Assembly: GCA_003635195.1 (NCBI GenBank) | Contig: PYIY01000142.1 | Coordinates: forward strand, 1-64,000 | Reading direction: 5' to 3' | Source: Candidatus Poribacteria bacterium | GTDB taxonomy: Bacteria > Poribacteria > WGA-4E > WGA-3G | Length of the DNA stretch: 64,000 nucleotides | Shown here: piece after piece, positions 8,794 to 17,930 of the stretch | Position numbering within the stretch: position 1 is the stretch's first letter | Layout: every line of letters begins with the position of its first letter | The notes under the pieces: model-generated | What the model was told of the DNA's origin: nothing | Databases searched by the model: none | The model's input: only the letters and a program-made list of their open reading frames with translations | Made by a program: the position numbers and the translations under genes

Positions 8794-10138
8794 GTCAAGG
8801 CACCCACTGCCTAAAGGCAGGGGCTTGTGCTTCATAGCAGTTAGCGTTTCCGCGGAAACGTCTTATATCTGCTCCACAGAGGGATCACAAGCAGCCCTTA
8901 AGATGTTTATAGCAGCGTTGATGTCTCTATCGTGGTGCGAACCACATTCAGGACACGTCCACTGTCTATCTGAAAGCGTAAGGTCTTCGTTATGGTATCC
9001 ACAATCTGAACACGGCTTCGTTGTAGGGGTCCATTGACCCGCTTGAAGGAACTCACGATTATGTTTGAAACACTTGAACTTCAATATCCCAACAAATTGC
9101 CCGAAGGCGAGATCAGAGACCTTACGTCCCCAGAGACGCTTCATACCTCTAAGGTTCAGTTTCTCTGTAGCGATGGTATCAAATCTTCGGCAGAGGTCTG
9201 TGGCAAGTTTCCAATGCCAATCTTTGCGTTGGTTAGCAACATGCCTATACAGTCGCGCAAGTTGGCGGACACAACGCCACCAGTTCTTAGAACCTACAAC
9301 TTTACGACTCAGTGCCTTGTTAAGAGACCGAAGTTTTTTCAAAGCTTGCTTCAGGTGTTGTGGAGATTGTATTTTCTTGCCTGTGGAAAGTGTTAAAAAT
9401 GCGTCTTTCATACCGAAGTCTGCCCCAACGCTTTCACCTGTTGCGGGTAAGACCTCTCTCGAAACGTCATCTGTAACAATGTAAAGCCAATAGGTGCCGA
9501 CAGCATCGCGAAGGATTTGGATATAGCGAACATTACCTTTCCACTCACGATGTTGATGGAAAGAAAACCAGCGTTTATTGAACCTAAAAGATTGCGAAGG
9601 TTCGTCCCACGCCTTAAAAGAGATACGGACGCGTCCTTCTTGAAGTTTATAGCCCGATTGGAACTTCGCAGAACGATATTTTCCGCGCTTTTTATATTTC
9701 GGGCGGCCGAATCCGGGAATATCGAAAAAGTTTTCAAAAGAAAGATGGAGACGGATAATCACAGCGTCAAGAGTGTCGCGGGGTATCCAAGCTCAATGCT
9801 TTTTGGTGCGTTTAAGCAAATTCGTCAAATGTGGCTGCAAGCGATAACGACCGGCATACTTACCGTATCTACGGTAATAGCGATTCTCAAGTTTGAGAAA
9901 GTGGTTATGCACATCACACAAGTCGTCAAGCATGTTGCCAAGACGCATATTCTGCGGATGCTCGCGTATTTGATATTTATACGTTCTAAGATTCTGTTTT
10001 TTCTTTCGCTTTTTCATGGAATTTCACGTATCACGCCTTTAACCCCTAACGAGTGGGTAGGCAGACACGTTGTCTTGCAACAACGCTCGTTATGTCTGCC
10101 AACGTGATAATATAATTATACCATATCTTGGTAGCAAT
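8794..10138 (-). mobile_element. IS200/IS605-family element (tnpB only, IS1341-type), 1,345 bp
   Basis: Ends are inferred from element logic. Read on the minus strand, the sequence 5' of the left end is CCTTGAC (10145-10139) and the right end finishes with CCTTGAC (8800-8794). This fits IS200/605 transposition next to a TTGAC-like target with the same cleavage site at the right end. A subterminal hairpin CTGCC-TAAA-GGCAG lies at 8806-8820. The left 120 bases match the solo end at 60.6 kb and the right end matches the remnant at 39.3 kb. There is no tnpA, and the only gene, tnpB, is broken. A TnpB omegaRNA would be expected from the right end, with its guide from flanking bases 8774-8793. Confidence 0.65.
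8863..10017 (-). pseudogene. tnpB: tnpB RNA-guided nuclease gene interrupted by in-frame TGA
   Basis: Two frames in register make one TnpB: residues 1-74 from ATG 10017, a TGA at 9795-9793, and a second part read through to 8863. The second part has all late TnpB motifs: RuvC Asp in GADFGMKDAFLTLS, RuvC Glu in TIATEKLNLRGMKR, the zinc ribbon CSDCGY...CPECGS and the last Asp in HDRDINAAINI. The TGA falls in KKH-stop-AWIPRDTL, where a Trp codon (TGG) would fit the family, so a single G-to-A change probably killed the gene. A GTG at 9762 could restart translation and give a 299-residue truncated protein without the N-terminal wedge domain. Confidence 0.85.
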
Positions 10139-10157
10139 GTCAAGGAAAAATATAGGA

Positions 10158-10200
10158 GCGGGCATTCCTCCCCAACCTAAAGGATGGGGTCTCCTGCCCG
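10158..10200. repeat. IS200/605-type end hairpin next to the tnpB element
   Basis: CGGGCA (outer) pairs with TGCCCG and CCCC with GGGG around the loop CCTAAAGG. The same CCTAAAGG-centred hairpin marks the right ends at 8.8 kb and 39.3 kb, so this is probably the end of a second, lost element. It lies just before the oxidoreductase start at 10208. Confidence 0.55.
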
Positions 10201-10207
10201 AAGATTG

Positions 10208-11266
10208 ATGAAAAATGCAGTCAGGGTTGGAATCATTGGGGTCGGTGGAACGATCAGCAGCACAACTGTGATTCTCAATGGCGAACCGAATGTCCAACTT
10301 GTCGCTTTGGCAGACTTAGACCCAGCGCGCAGGAAAAGAGTCTTGGGCGATATTAAAGGTGTTCGTGTTTTTGACGATTATCGACAGATGTTCGACGCGT
10401 GTGATTTAGACGCAGTCTGTATTGGACTGCCGACGTGGATGCACGCGCCCGTTTCACTTGAAGCCGTGGAGCGTGGGATGCATGTACTCTGCGAAAAACC
10501 GCCCTCAAACGATGCAGCGGAGCTGATACCCGTCACAAAACTTGCCGAAAGCAAGGGCTTGGTCTATATGTTTGTTCGGCAATCTCGGTTCACGGCGCAG
10601 TTGATGGAAGGGCGTAGACTCGTACAAGCCGGAGAACTCGGTGACGTATACTATGCTGAAACGCGGTGGATACGGACCCGCTGGTGCTCTGCACGCGGAT
10701 GGCGACACGATAAGGAAAAAGGTGGTGGGGTGCTGCTTGATCTCGGTATCCATGCCATCGACAATGTCTGGTTTATGATGGGGTGTCCGCGTCCTACAGA
10801 AGCGATGGCTGGGTTATATTGCAACTTCGCCCATCTCGCACCACCTGAGCAAACCTATACCGCAGACGATGCTGCGTGTGGGTTTATACGATTTGAGAAC
10901 GGATGTACCTTACACTTCGCTGTCGCATTTTCGCTGAACACGACAAACCGGCACACTCCGGCAAAAGGGAGCGATCTGGTCAAAAGCGAAGTTCAGGAAT
11001 TCCACCTCTACGGTACGAAGGCAGGTCTTGAAAACGGAAAGATACTGGTTGGCACACCGGACGGCGTTAAAGTCAAGCCTATGCAGCCCGCGCCACAAAA
11101 GGCAGATGATATAACGCTTCAGGCACAAGAATTCATCCGAGCGATTCGGGAGGAAGACGAACCCCTCAATCCCGGTTCGCAAGCGGTGATGTTGATGCAA
11201 ATGCTTGAAGCTGCCATGAAATCCAGTGAGATTGGCAGTGCTGTGGCAATCCAACCTGTTTCATAA
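10208..11266 (+). CDS. Gfo/Idh/MocA family oxidoreductase
   Basis: 352 residues from the ATG at 10208; an in-frame ATG at 10184 lies inside an IS-end hairpin and adds eight unlikely residues. The N-terminal Rossmann fold starts VRVGIIGVGGTISSTTVIL (GxGGxx nucleotide loop), followed by VALADLDPARR and VCIGLPTWMHAPV. The catalytic EKPPSNDAAE near residue 100 carries the family's conserved EKP Lys. GGGVLLDLGIHAIDNVWFMMG near 180 is the C-terminal domain's Asp/His substrate site. The family uses NAD(P) to oxidise or reduce sugars, inositols and related compounds. The dioxygenase gene follows 20 bases later, so they form a likely two-gene unit. No clear Shine-Dalgarno is visible. Confidence 0.9.
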   Translation: MKNAVRVGIIGVGGTISSTTVILNGEPNVQLVALADLDPARRKRVLGDIKGVRVFDDYRQMFDACDLDAVCIGLPTWMHAPVSLEAVERGMHVLCEKPPSNDAAELIPVTKLAESKGLVYMFVRQSRFTAQLMEGRRLVQAGELGDVYYAETRWIRTRWCSARGWRHDKEKGGGVLLDLGIHAIDNVWFMMGCPRPTEAMAGLYCNFAHLAPPEQTYTADDAACGFIRFENGCTLHFAVAFSLNTTNRHTPAKGSDLVKSEVQEFHLYGTKAGLENGKILVGTPDGVKVKPMQPAPQKADDITLQAQEFIRAIREEDEPLNPGSQAVMLMQMLEAAMKSSEIGSAVAIQPVS

Positions 11267-11286
11267 CTTCAAAACGGAGAACGGCT

Positions 11287-12174
11287 ATGTCTATACAACA
11301 CAAGCAAGGCGGACTCACCGCACAACAGAAACAGCAATTTCACGACGACGGCTTTCTGTTTGTCCGGAACGTCCTGCCGAATGAAGCACTGCAACCGTTG
11401 ATTGATGAGTTAGCGCAACGGGTTGATGATGGCACTCAGGCAGCAGTCAAACACGGCATCCTTGATCCGTCGGATACGTATGACGACGCACCTTTTGAAA
11501 TACGGTTGGGGATGGTCTCAAATGCCTGTTCCGATCCGAACTGGATTTGGGGTAACTTTTTCCGCGACCAGAAGATTCGGACTGCCGGGATGTTCACACT
11601 CCGAACTGCGCCTGCGCTCCTTGATGTTGTCGCATCCCTTATCGGGGATGAGATTTTGGCGCACCCACAGTTTAATTATCGCGCCAAATTACCTAATCAA
11701 GATATTACGGTCATCCCGTGGCACCAAGATTTGGCGTATCTTATACCGGAAGAGGCAGGTGAAACATTGGTTGTGAATGTCTGGCTTCCGCTTATTCAAG
11801 CGACTGAAGAGAATGGGTGCATGCAGGTCATCCGAGGTTCACACCGTTTTAATCTGATTGGTCACAACTACCAAGATCCGACACCGGGGCATACCGGTGG
11901 CAGAGGTATCAGCGATGCGGAATTGCCTCCCGGCGACATTGTCACTGCTGAACTTGATGGGGGTGATGTTTTGCTAACGAGTGAACGGGTCGTCCATCGC
12001 GGTCTTCCCAACCGTTCTGACACTGTGCGTTGGAGTGTGGATACGCGCTACAGTCAGATCGGTTTGCCGACGGGGCGTGCATCCGTTCCGGGTTTTGTCG
12101 CGCGGAGTCGGGCAAACCCTGAGAGTGTTGCGAAATCGCATCACGACTGGAATCGTCTATTTGCGTCAGGTTGA
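11287..12174 (+). CDS. Phytanoyl-CoA dioxygenase family Fe(II)/2-oxoglutarate oxygenase
   Basis: 295 residues. The opening LTAQQKQQFHDDGFLFVRNV is the standard start of PhyH-family enzymes. The metal triad is visible: H-x-D in VIPWHQDLAYL near residue 142 and the distal His in SERVVHRGLPNRSDTVRWS near 240, with the following Arg as 2-oxoglutarate ligand. GCMQVIRGSHR near 180 is the family's GxxxxxPGSH equivalent. These enzymes hydroxylate unactivated carbons using oxygen and 2-oxoglutarate; bacterial members act on osmolytes, halogenated compounds, lipids or natural products. The gene lies 20 bases after an oxidoreductase, consistent with an oxidative catabolic pair. The substrate is not predictable. 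Confidence 0.9.
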   Translation: MSIQHKQGGLTAQQKQQFHDDGFLFVRNVLPNEALQPLIDELAQRVDDGTQAAVKHGILDPSDTYDDAPFEIRLGMVSNACSDPNWIWGNFFRDQKIRTAGMFTLRTAPALLDVVASLIGDEILAHPQFNYRAKLPNQDITVIPWHQDLAYLIPEEAGETLVVNVWLPLIQATEENGCMQVIRGSHRFNLIGHNYQDPTPGHTGGRGISDAELPPGDIVTAELDGGDVLLTSERVVHRGLPNRSDTVRWSVDTRYSQIGLPTGRASVPGFVARSRANPESVAKSHHDWNRLFASG

Positions 12175-12270
12175 TGCCCGAAGGTGTTATTGCCAATTTT
12201 TGGACGGGAACGCTTTACATATTTCCCACCGAAACGTGCTATTGCCGCAATTTGAATGTGGGTGACGCTA

Positions 12271-13128
12271 TCATTTTGTCTTCAATGTTGCCCAGACGGT
12301 TGACAATTTTCCTTTAGGTTCGACGTTATAAGGTTCGGTTGCTTCAAAATTCTGGATCACTTCATCCGCTGTGAGCGGACGATCGTAAAAACGGACTTCA
12401 TCAATCATACCTGTGAAGTGACCATGTGCTTTCCCGGGAAATTTTCTTGCGCCAAGATGGACAGGGACTGTAAATGGCAAAAATGCTCTGTTCTTACCCC
12501 TAAATCCATGGTTACTTGCAGAACGGGATACACCGTCTATATAGATAATTCTTTTACCGCTTCCGCTGTCTTCATTTATTATATAGTCAATTGTATAAAC
12601 AATGTGGTGCCATTCATCATCAAAAATACCCGCACTTGTTGTGCCACCAACGCCGCCACATCCTTTGGGGCCTCCAAAGCTAATGTAAGGATGAAGCGTT
12701 CCCTCCATAATCTCAAATTTATTTCTTATATTAACGCCATTGAGTTCTATTCCCCAATTAGGACATTCCGCGCCATGCGTATTAATGAGCGTCATCCAAT
12801 CCTTCTTATTAGTGGTTTTGATCCATGCTTCAAACGAAGATGTACCAATCTGTCCGCCAAAATTCCCAAGTGTGGTTAGGTTTACAAAATCGTCAATACC
12901 ATCGAACTTAAGTGCTTCTCCTACCTGACCGGGAACAACTTTGGGATTTCCGCTGATTGTGCCGTTGTTGTCACCCCATACATCTTTTGCTGTTTTCTTA
13001 ATAATGTATCCTTTATCAAAGGGCCAATAACTGACAAGCCCATCTGTTACAATAGATGCCTGTGTCGTATTGAGTGAGAGAATACCGATGATTATCGCAA
13101 ATGTTATAAAATGGATTCCATTTTTCAT
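12271..13128 (-). CDS. Secreted LamG-domain protein with shared C-terminal tail
   Basis: 285 residues from the ATG at 13128, eight bases after AGGAG; an ATG at 13215 has no support. Residues 1-24 are a signal peptide (MKNGIHFITFAIIIGILSLN). A concanavalin-like LamG domain follows: LVSYWPFDKG, GQVGEALKFDGIDDFVNL, SFEAWIKTTN, WHHIVYTIDY, YIDGVSRSASNHGF, FTGMIDEVRFYDRPLTADEV. The last phrase (IDEVRxYxRxL) is the hallmark end strand. The tail VEPKGKLSTVWATLKTK matches that of four other secreted proteins here. LamG domains bind carbohydrates or proteins. It is divergent from the next LamG gene with 345 bp between, so they may be co-regulated paralogues. Confidence 0.88.
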   Translation of the reverse strand: MKNGIHFITFAIIIGILSLNTTQASIVTDGLVSYWPFDKGYIIKKTAKDVWGDNNGTISGNPKVVPGQVGEALKFDGIDDFVNLTTLGNFGGQIGTSSFEAWIKTTNKKDWMTLINTHGAECPNWGIELNGVNIRNKFEIMEGTLHPYISFGGPKGCGGVGGTTSAGIFDDEWHHIVYTIDYIINEDSGSGKRIIYIDGVSRSASNHGFRGKNRAFLPFTVPVHLGARKFPGKAHGHFTGMIDEVRFYDRPLTADEVIQNFEATEPYNVEPKGKLSTVWATLKTK

Positions 13129-13376
13129 TATAGTTGCTCCTTTTGAAAGCGTGTTAAAACAATCCAAGTTTCTACCCATACATAACTTTTGTAGTTGAAG
13201 CAAACCGATCTCCATATTGGCACTGAACTCATGTCATTTGGATTGAGCAAGTTTCATGCCAATCTGAACAATACTGTACTGGCGGAGTTTTCTACAAAGC
13301 GCAGAGAAAGCACTGCACAAAATAGGGCATTCTTTGGACGCGACTGCACGCAATGGGGCGTACTTGATAAAAAATA

Positions 13377-13405
13377 TTGACATTTCGGAATTTTTGTGTT
13401 AGTCT
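13377..13405 (+). promoter_or_regulatory. Putative sigma-70 promoter of the LamG gene at 13.5 kb
   Basis: TTGACA at 13377-13382 and TAGTCT at 13400-13405 are 17 bases apart. The -35 is perfect and the -10 imperfect. The start would lie about 60 bases before the ATG at 13474. Confidence 0.5.
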
Positions 13406-13473
13406 GGGAGGGTATGAGATTGACTAAAGGGATTTCACTTCATGTACGCCTCTTTTAAAGGAGAAAATTGATT

Positions 13474-14241
13474 ATGATATATCGGATATTACTTTCCGCT
13501 TTAATCCTCGCTGGATTGGTGCTGATGTCTTTCAGTGCTACAGCGTTGGACCTAAAGGATAAGGAGCTACTGCTCTACGTTTCTTTCAACGAGGGTAAGG
13601 GAAAAGCGATCGAAGATCTTTCCCCACACGGAAACGATGGAGAACTCGTCGGAGACGCTGATTGGGTCGATGGTAAATTTGGAAAAGCCATGGGGTTCGA
13701 GCAAGCAGGCGAGGTCAAGATGCCTTATATTGAACTCAACGAGAAGAGTTTTACTGTGACAATGTGGGTCAACCCAGCGTTAAGTGGCGGAGACCAGCAG
13801 TGTGTTTTCACACAGACCCAAGTCAACGCGCAGAATACAAGCCTACACTATCGTATCTACAACAGCGGCACTGTTCGCATGGGATTTTATGGCAACGACC
13901 TTGACGCAGCTGCCGCCGTTAAAGCCGACAAGTGGGCACATATCACTTTCTGGTTAGATGTGAAAGGCAAGTCTCGACAGATTTACATTGATGGTAAATC
14001 TGTGGCGGAAGACGCGGGCAAAGCCGGAATTGAGTACCTTGGAACAGCAGGCGATACGATGATCGGCTCATGGGGCGCGACCGGACAAAAGTTCAATGGG
14101 ATCATTGATGAGGTCACAGTCTGGGATCGGGCTTTGTCGGAAGACGATATTGCGCGAAGCATGGAAGACCTAACCGCTTTACCTGTAGATCCCGCAGATA
14201 AACTCGCAACCACTTGGGCAAGTGTTAAAGCGTGGCGTTAG
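13474..14241 (+). CDS. Secreted LamG-domain protein with shared C-terminal tail
   Basis: 255 residues from the ATG at 13474, ten bases after AAAGGAG (a TTG two codons earlier is possible). The signal peptide is YRILLSALILAGLVLMSFSA. The LamG fold reads LLLYVSFNEGKGKAIEDLSP, then HGNDGELVGDADWVDGKFGK, SFTVTMWVNP, WAHITFWLDVKGKSRQIYID and FNGIIDEVTVWDRALSEDDI. The carboxy end VDPADKLATTWASVKAWR is the common tail. Its layout is nearly the same as the protein at 38.5 kb, so the two are close paralogues. Probably exported and surface-associated, binding glycans or matrix; that role is inference from the fold. Confidence 0.9.
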   Translation: MIYRILLSALILAGLVLMSFSATALDLKDKELLLYVSFNEGKGKAIEDLSPHGNDGELVGDADWVDGKFGKAMGFEQAGEVKMPYIELNEKSFTVTMWVNPALSGGDQQCVFTQTQVNAQNTSLHYRIYNSGTVRMGFYGNDLDAAAAVKADKWAHITFWLDVKGKSRQIYIDGKSVAEDAGKAGIEYLGTAGDTMIGSWGATGQKFNGIIDEVTVWDRALSEDDIARSMEDLTALPVDPADKLATTWASVKAWR

Positions 14242-14275
14242 ATTTCCTTGTCGTATGCCAATGTGTAATTAAAAA

Positions 14276-14304
14276 TATAGTGGTGCAGTGACTGCACCAC
14301 TATA
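14276..14304. terminator. Perfect palindrome between convergent genes, likely two-way terminator
   Basis: TATAGTGGTGCAGT pairs perfectly with ACTGCACCACTATA around a single G (14 base pairs). It lies 35 bases after the LamG stop and 35 bases before the stop of the convergent oxidoreductase. The U-tract is poor, so termination is inferred from position. Confidence 0.55.
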
Positions 14305-14339
14305 CAACCTTCCTAAAACTCCCATTCAAAGTGTTATAT

Positions 14340-15368
14340 TCAAGCGTCCCCGAACTTTTTCCGAAACAGTGAGACCGTGTCGTGATCGGGATGATTCGGC
14401 AGTTCAGCGGGGGCTGTCCATTCTTCGTCAACATCTGCTAATTTGACAGGCTTACCGTCGTTTTCCAGAACTGATTTCCACCCTGCGAGAAAAACGTTTG
14501 TCTTGTGCGTAATCTGTTCGAAGGACTGTGGCATCTCGTCGTGAAGCGCCATGTTCTGGAACGCCCAAATCGTTGGTACCCAGATTTCCGTTTTATCGAA
14601 TGGATAGCCGGTACCGGTGTGGATTCTGAAATTTTCACCGCCGTAGGCTTCCTGCGTGTGAATTTGCACTGTCCCCCACGAACCGCTGACTTGGTGAAGC
14701 GTGCCATAAAATTGTCGTCCGTTGTCGTCAATATGCTCCAGCGTGATAACACCCGGAGGACTATGCCAACTGTCCGCTCGGTAAGCGACTGATACAACCG
14801 GGTTTCCTGCTTCCGCAATCGCCTTACAGACCATATAGACCCCGTGAATCCCGTGTGTCGGATAGTCGTCAAACGAATTGGTTGCTGTGTAACAGACGAT
14901 CTGTTTATCGCTTGCCCAGGCCTTGGCGCGTGAGATGGGATCGTTATGCTCATGGCTTGATGGCGTAAGGATCGTTGCACCGTTCTTTTCCGCGAGTTCA
15001 ATCATCTGCCGCGCTTTGGCAAGCGAGTTTGCGAACGGGCGGTTAATCAGGTTCGGCAGCCCTGCTTCAAGATACGGTTCGTGCAGGATGTGATTCCATG
15101 GATGATTATAATAACCCCCAGAGATTATACCGTCTACCTTTCCCAACATATCATCGAAATTCTTGACGGCTGTGCAACCATAGGTTGCAGCGATCGCTTG
15201 TGCCTTATCGTGTTCAATATCCCAGCAGTGCGTAATTCGCATGCCTGTGAACGGGGTGTCTTTCTGACCCGCGCGTGGGTTAATGTGCGGTGCCCACAGT
15301 GGCATGTGCGAATACGACTCAACGTTCAGAAACCCGACGCGGAAAGGTTCAGTGTTAGATGCGTTCAT
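14340..15368 (-). CDS. Gfo/Idh/MocA-like oxidoreductase, atypical
   Basis: 342 residues; GAGG lies seven bases before the ATG. The N-terminal half is a Rossmann-type domain: FRVGFLNVESYSHMPLWAPH, then ITHCWDIEHDKAQAIAATYG, VDGIISGGYYNHPWNHI, and LINRPFANSLAKARQMIELA. At the usual EKP position it has NRPFAN, so the conserved catalytic Lys is replaced by Arg. The nucleotide loop lacks the classic GxGxxG. The C-terminal half has the family's sheet domain (HGIHGVYMVCKAIAEA). It is the last gene of a three-gene minus-strand run with a second oxidoreductase and an epimerase, pointing to sugar or cyclitol catabolism. Family good, activity uncertain. Confidence 0.8.
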   Translation of the reverse strand: MNASNTEPFRVGFLNVESYSHMPLWAPHINPRAGQKDTPFTGMRITHCWDIEHDKAQAIAATYGCTAVKNFDDMLGKVDGIISGGYYNHPWNHILHEPYLEAGLPNLINRPFANSLAKARQMIELAEKNGATILTPSSHEHNDPISRAKAWASDKQIVCYTATNSFDDYPTHGIHGVYMVCKAIAEAGNPVVSVAYRADSWHSPPGVITLEHIDDNGRQFYGTLHQVSGSWGTVQIHTQEAYGGENFRIHTGTGYPFDKTEIWVPTIWAFQNMALHDEMPQSFEQITHKTNVFLAGWKSVLENDGKPVKLADVDEEWTAPAELPNHPDHDTVSLFRKKFGDA

Positions 15369-15484
15369 AGTTGTTCCTCTTTATTAGTTTTCGGTCTTCG
15401 GTTGTCGGTTAAAAGCAGTCTTAATGCGCGTCGTAACCCGCTTGTTTGACGGCTGACAGCCGATAGCCGACTGCCGACTGCTAT

Positions 15485-16645
15485 TTACATTGAAACCCAA
15501 GTCGAGCCGTTCTCGCAAGACTCAACCGCTTTGTAAATGAACTGCATACCCCGCAGTCCATCATAGACTGTCGGAAAATCGTAAGCCTCAGTGTCCATCG
15601 GGTCGCCGTCAATATGTCGCCGGATGGCTTCGACAACACCGACGTAAATCGTCGCGAATGCCTCCAAGTATCCTTCGGGATGTCCGGTCGGGATACGCGC
15701 CCCTGCTGCTGCCGCATCGGAGAGGTAGCCCTGACCGCGGGTAAGCGTCTGCCTCGGTTCACCGTAACGATAGAGTTCAAGGTAGTTCGGATTCTCTTGT
15801 GCCCATTTCACGGCGCCCTGTTCGGCATAGACACGAAGCGTGAGTCCATTTTCCTCCCCAGTGGCCACCTGACTTATACTTAAAACACCCTTTCCACCGC
15901 CCTTGAAACGGAGCAGGGCATTGACATCCTCATCCAGCACTCTATCCGGCAGGAAGGTGCTTTTGTCAGCACAGAGTTCAGTAATCGGGTCGCCTGTGAC
16001 GTATTCGAGCAGGTTAACGCAATGCGTGCCGACATCGCCCATCGTGCCGCCGATACCTGATTGCGCTGGATCCACGCGCCACGCAGCCTGCTTCTGACCG
16101 AGCTTCTCGTGTGGCACCATCAGGAAGTCTTGAAGGTATTCCACGATAACCTTACGGATTTGTCCCATTGAACCTTCAGCGAACAGCGCGCGCGCGTGCC
16201 GCACAAGTGGATGTCCGGTGTAGTTGTGTGTCAACGCGAAGACAAGTCCTGAATTTTCAACGCGTTGGACAAGTGCCTTGGCTTCGTCAAGACTGTAAGT
16301 CATCGGTTTATCGCAAACAACATGGAAACCCGCATCCAAAAAAGTTTTTGCGATCTCAAAGTGGGAGATATTTGGCGTAACGATACTCACAAAATCGATA
16401 CGTTCATTTTCGGGAAGTGTTGCTTCCGCTGCTGCCATCTCCGCGTAACTGTTGTAGCAGCGATCTGCGTCGAGATACAATTCGGTACCGGTGACCCGTG
16501 TGTTTTCTGGATCACGCGAGAAGCACCCAGCGACGACTTCGATTTGTTGATCGAGCGTGGCAGCGATGCGGTGAACACCACCAATAAACGCACCTTGCCC
16601 GCCACCTACCATACCCATTCGTAATTTCCGTTTCCAAGATTCCAT
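15485..16645 (-). CDS. Gfo/Idh/MocA family oxidoreductase
   Basis: 386 residues; GGAG precedes the ATG at 16645. The Rossmann loop is RMGMVGGGQGAFIGGVHRIA, and the NAD-domain end is IDFVSIVTPNISHFEIAKTF. The catalytic CDKPMTYSLDEAKALV near residue 110 has the conserved Lys-Pro. GIGGTMGDVGTHCVNLLEYV near 205 gives the Asp and His of the active site. Family members with this length oxidise inositol or sugar alcohols. Gap to the downstream paralogue 14340-15368 is 116 bases filled by short TTCGG/TTCAG-type repeats. With the epimerase upstream it forms a typical cyclitol/sugar module. Confidence 0.9.
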   Translation of the reverse strand: MESWKRKLRMGMVGGGQGAFIGGVHRIAATLDQQIEVVAGCFSRDPENTRVTGTELYLDADRCYNSYAEMAAAEATLPENERIDFVSIVTPNISHFEIAKTFLDAGFHVVCDKPMTYSLDEAKALVQRVENSGLVFALTHNYTGHPLVRHARALFAEGSMGQIRKVIVEYLQDFLMVPHEKLGQKQAAWRVDPAQSGIGGTMGDVGTHCVNLLEYVTGDPITELCADKSTFLPDRVLDEDVNALLRFKGGGKGVLSISQVATGEENGLTLRVYAEQGAVKWAQENPNYLELYRYGEPRQTLTRGQGYLSDAAAAGARIPTGHPEGYLEAFATIYVGVVEAIRRHIDGDPMDTEAYDFPTVYDGLRGMQFIYKAVESCENGSTWVSM

Positions 16646-16665
16646 AGTGTCTCACTCCGATTTAG

Positions 16666-16693
16666 TTTTCAGTTTTCAGTTTTCAGTTTTCAG
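16666..16693. repeat. Tandem 7-bp repeat, four units of TTTTCAG
   Basis: Four perfect copies of TTTTCAG lie in the gap between the oxidoreductase and epimerase genes. Related degenerate tracts are seen at 15380-15412 and 42767-42791, always between genes. Confidence 0.8.
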
Positions 16694-16753
16694 TTAAAGA
16701 GCCTACTGATGAGTATAAAACCGTTCTTTAAGCAGAAACCGACAAAATTATCT

Positions 16754-17803
16754 TCAACTCAAACCAAGAATGTCCCGATTCCGTTCCACGTCCGTCTCGC
16801 CGCCTGCAAAGTCATCGAACGCGACATCGGTTGTTTCGATGATATGTTTGGCAATAAACGGGGCACCTTCTGCCGCGCCCTGCTCTGGACTTTTGACACA
16901 GCATTCCCATTCCAGTACTGCCCAACTGTCGTAGCCTGCTTCAGTGAGCAGCGTAAACACTTGTGTGAAATCTACTTGTCCATCGCCGAGCGAGCGGAAT
17001 CTCGCTGCACGTCCAGCCCAAGACTGGTAGCCACCGTAGACCCCGACCCGACCTGTCGGACGGAATTCAGCATCCTTAACATGGAATCCCTTGATGCGTT
17101 CCGCGTAAAGTCGGATGAAGTCAATATAATCGAGTTGTTGGAGGAGAAAATGGCTCGGATCGTAATTGAGGCAAGCAGCGGGATGATCGTTGGTATACGC
17201 AAGGAACATCTCATAAGTCGCCCCGTCGTAGATGTCTGAACCCGGATGGAGTTCGTAAGCGAAGACTTGACCGTTATCGTGTGCCAGATCCAGTAGTGGT
17301 GACCACCGCGCCGCGAGTTCCTTGAAGGCTTCTTCAATAATTCCGTCGGGACGTTGGGGCCACGGATAAACGGTGTGCCACGCAAAACCGCCTGAAAGTA
17401 CGGGGATAACATCCAGGCCCATATTCACCGATGCATGGATGCATTTCGTCAATTCGCCTGTTGCCCACGCTGTTCTTTCATCACCGCGCAAGCCAGGCGG
17501 ATGAAACGCCTCAAACATGACTTCATAAGCGGGATGCACAGCCAAGACCTGCCCAGCGAGGTAGCCCGCCACTTCCGTCGCTTCGAGTCCGAGTTCGTTG
17601 AGAATCCCTTTGAATTCATCGCAATAGGTTTTAGACTCGGCGGCTGTTCCAAGATCAAGGACGCGATCGTCCCAACCGGGGAGTTGAACACCTTTGTATC
17701 CCAAACTCGCGACCCATTTTCCGATATTTTCCATAGTATTATATGGTGCCTCATCCCGCATGAATTGGGCGAGGAAGATAGCTGGACCTTTAATTTTCGG
17801 CAT
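16754..17803 (-). CDS. Sugar phosphate isomerase/epimerase (xylose isomerase-like TIM barrel)
   Basis: 349 residues; GGAGG lies four bases before the ATG. The AP-endonuclease-2/xylose-isomerase barrel is recognised from IGKWVASLGYKGVQLPGWDD near residue 27, VFAYELHPGSDIYDGATYEM near 195 (metal-binding Glu and His), CLNYDPSHFLLQQLDYIDFI near 230, GFHVKDAEFRP near 258 and WAVLEWECCVKSPEQG near 305 (last metal Glu). Members epimerise or dehydrate sugars and inosose. It is the first gene of a run ending with two Gfo/Idh/MocA oxidoreductases, an arrangement typical of cyclitol or rare sugar degradation. A good promoter lies upstream on the minus strand. Confidence 0.9.
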   Translation of the reverse strand: MPKIKGPAIFLAQFMRDEAPYNTMENIGKWVASLGYKGVQLPGWDDRVLDLGTAAESKTYCDEFKGILNELGLEATEVAGYLAGQVLAVHPAYEVMFEAFHPPGLRGDERTAWATGELTKCIHASVNMGLDVIPVLSGGFAWHTVYPWPQRPDGIIEEAFKELAARWSPLLDLAHDNGQVFAYELHPGSDIYDGATYEMFLAYTNDHPAACLNYDPSHFLLQQLDYIDFIRLYAERIKGFHVKDAEFRPTGRVGVYGGYQSWAGRAARFRSLGDGQVDFTQVFTLLTEAGYDSWAVLEWECCVKSPEQGAAEGAPFIAKHIIETTDVAFDDFAGGETDVERNRDILGLS

Positions 17804-17930
17804 TGTTCCTCCGCTCTTGTATTTGTGTAAGCCCTAACAATATAAGAGGTGTCGGTGTTATTGCTAAACACACCCCTCCGTTTTTGAATAGGCGAAAATA
17901 AATTACCAAATTTCCACAGACTTTGGGTAT

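Noticed and set aside
9793..9795. The in-frame TGA in tnpB as a second selenocysteine codon
   Set aside because: The residue at this place in TnpB is not a catalytic Cys, a TGG Trp codon fits better, and the gene belongs to a decaying mobile element.
9517..10107. A 196-residue plus-strand frame opposite tnpB
   Set aside because: Antisense to TnpB motifs and composed of translated element ends; no support as a gene.
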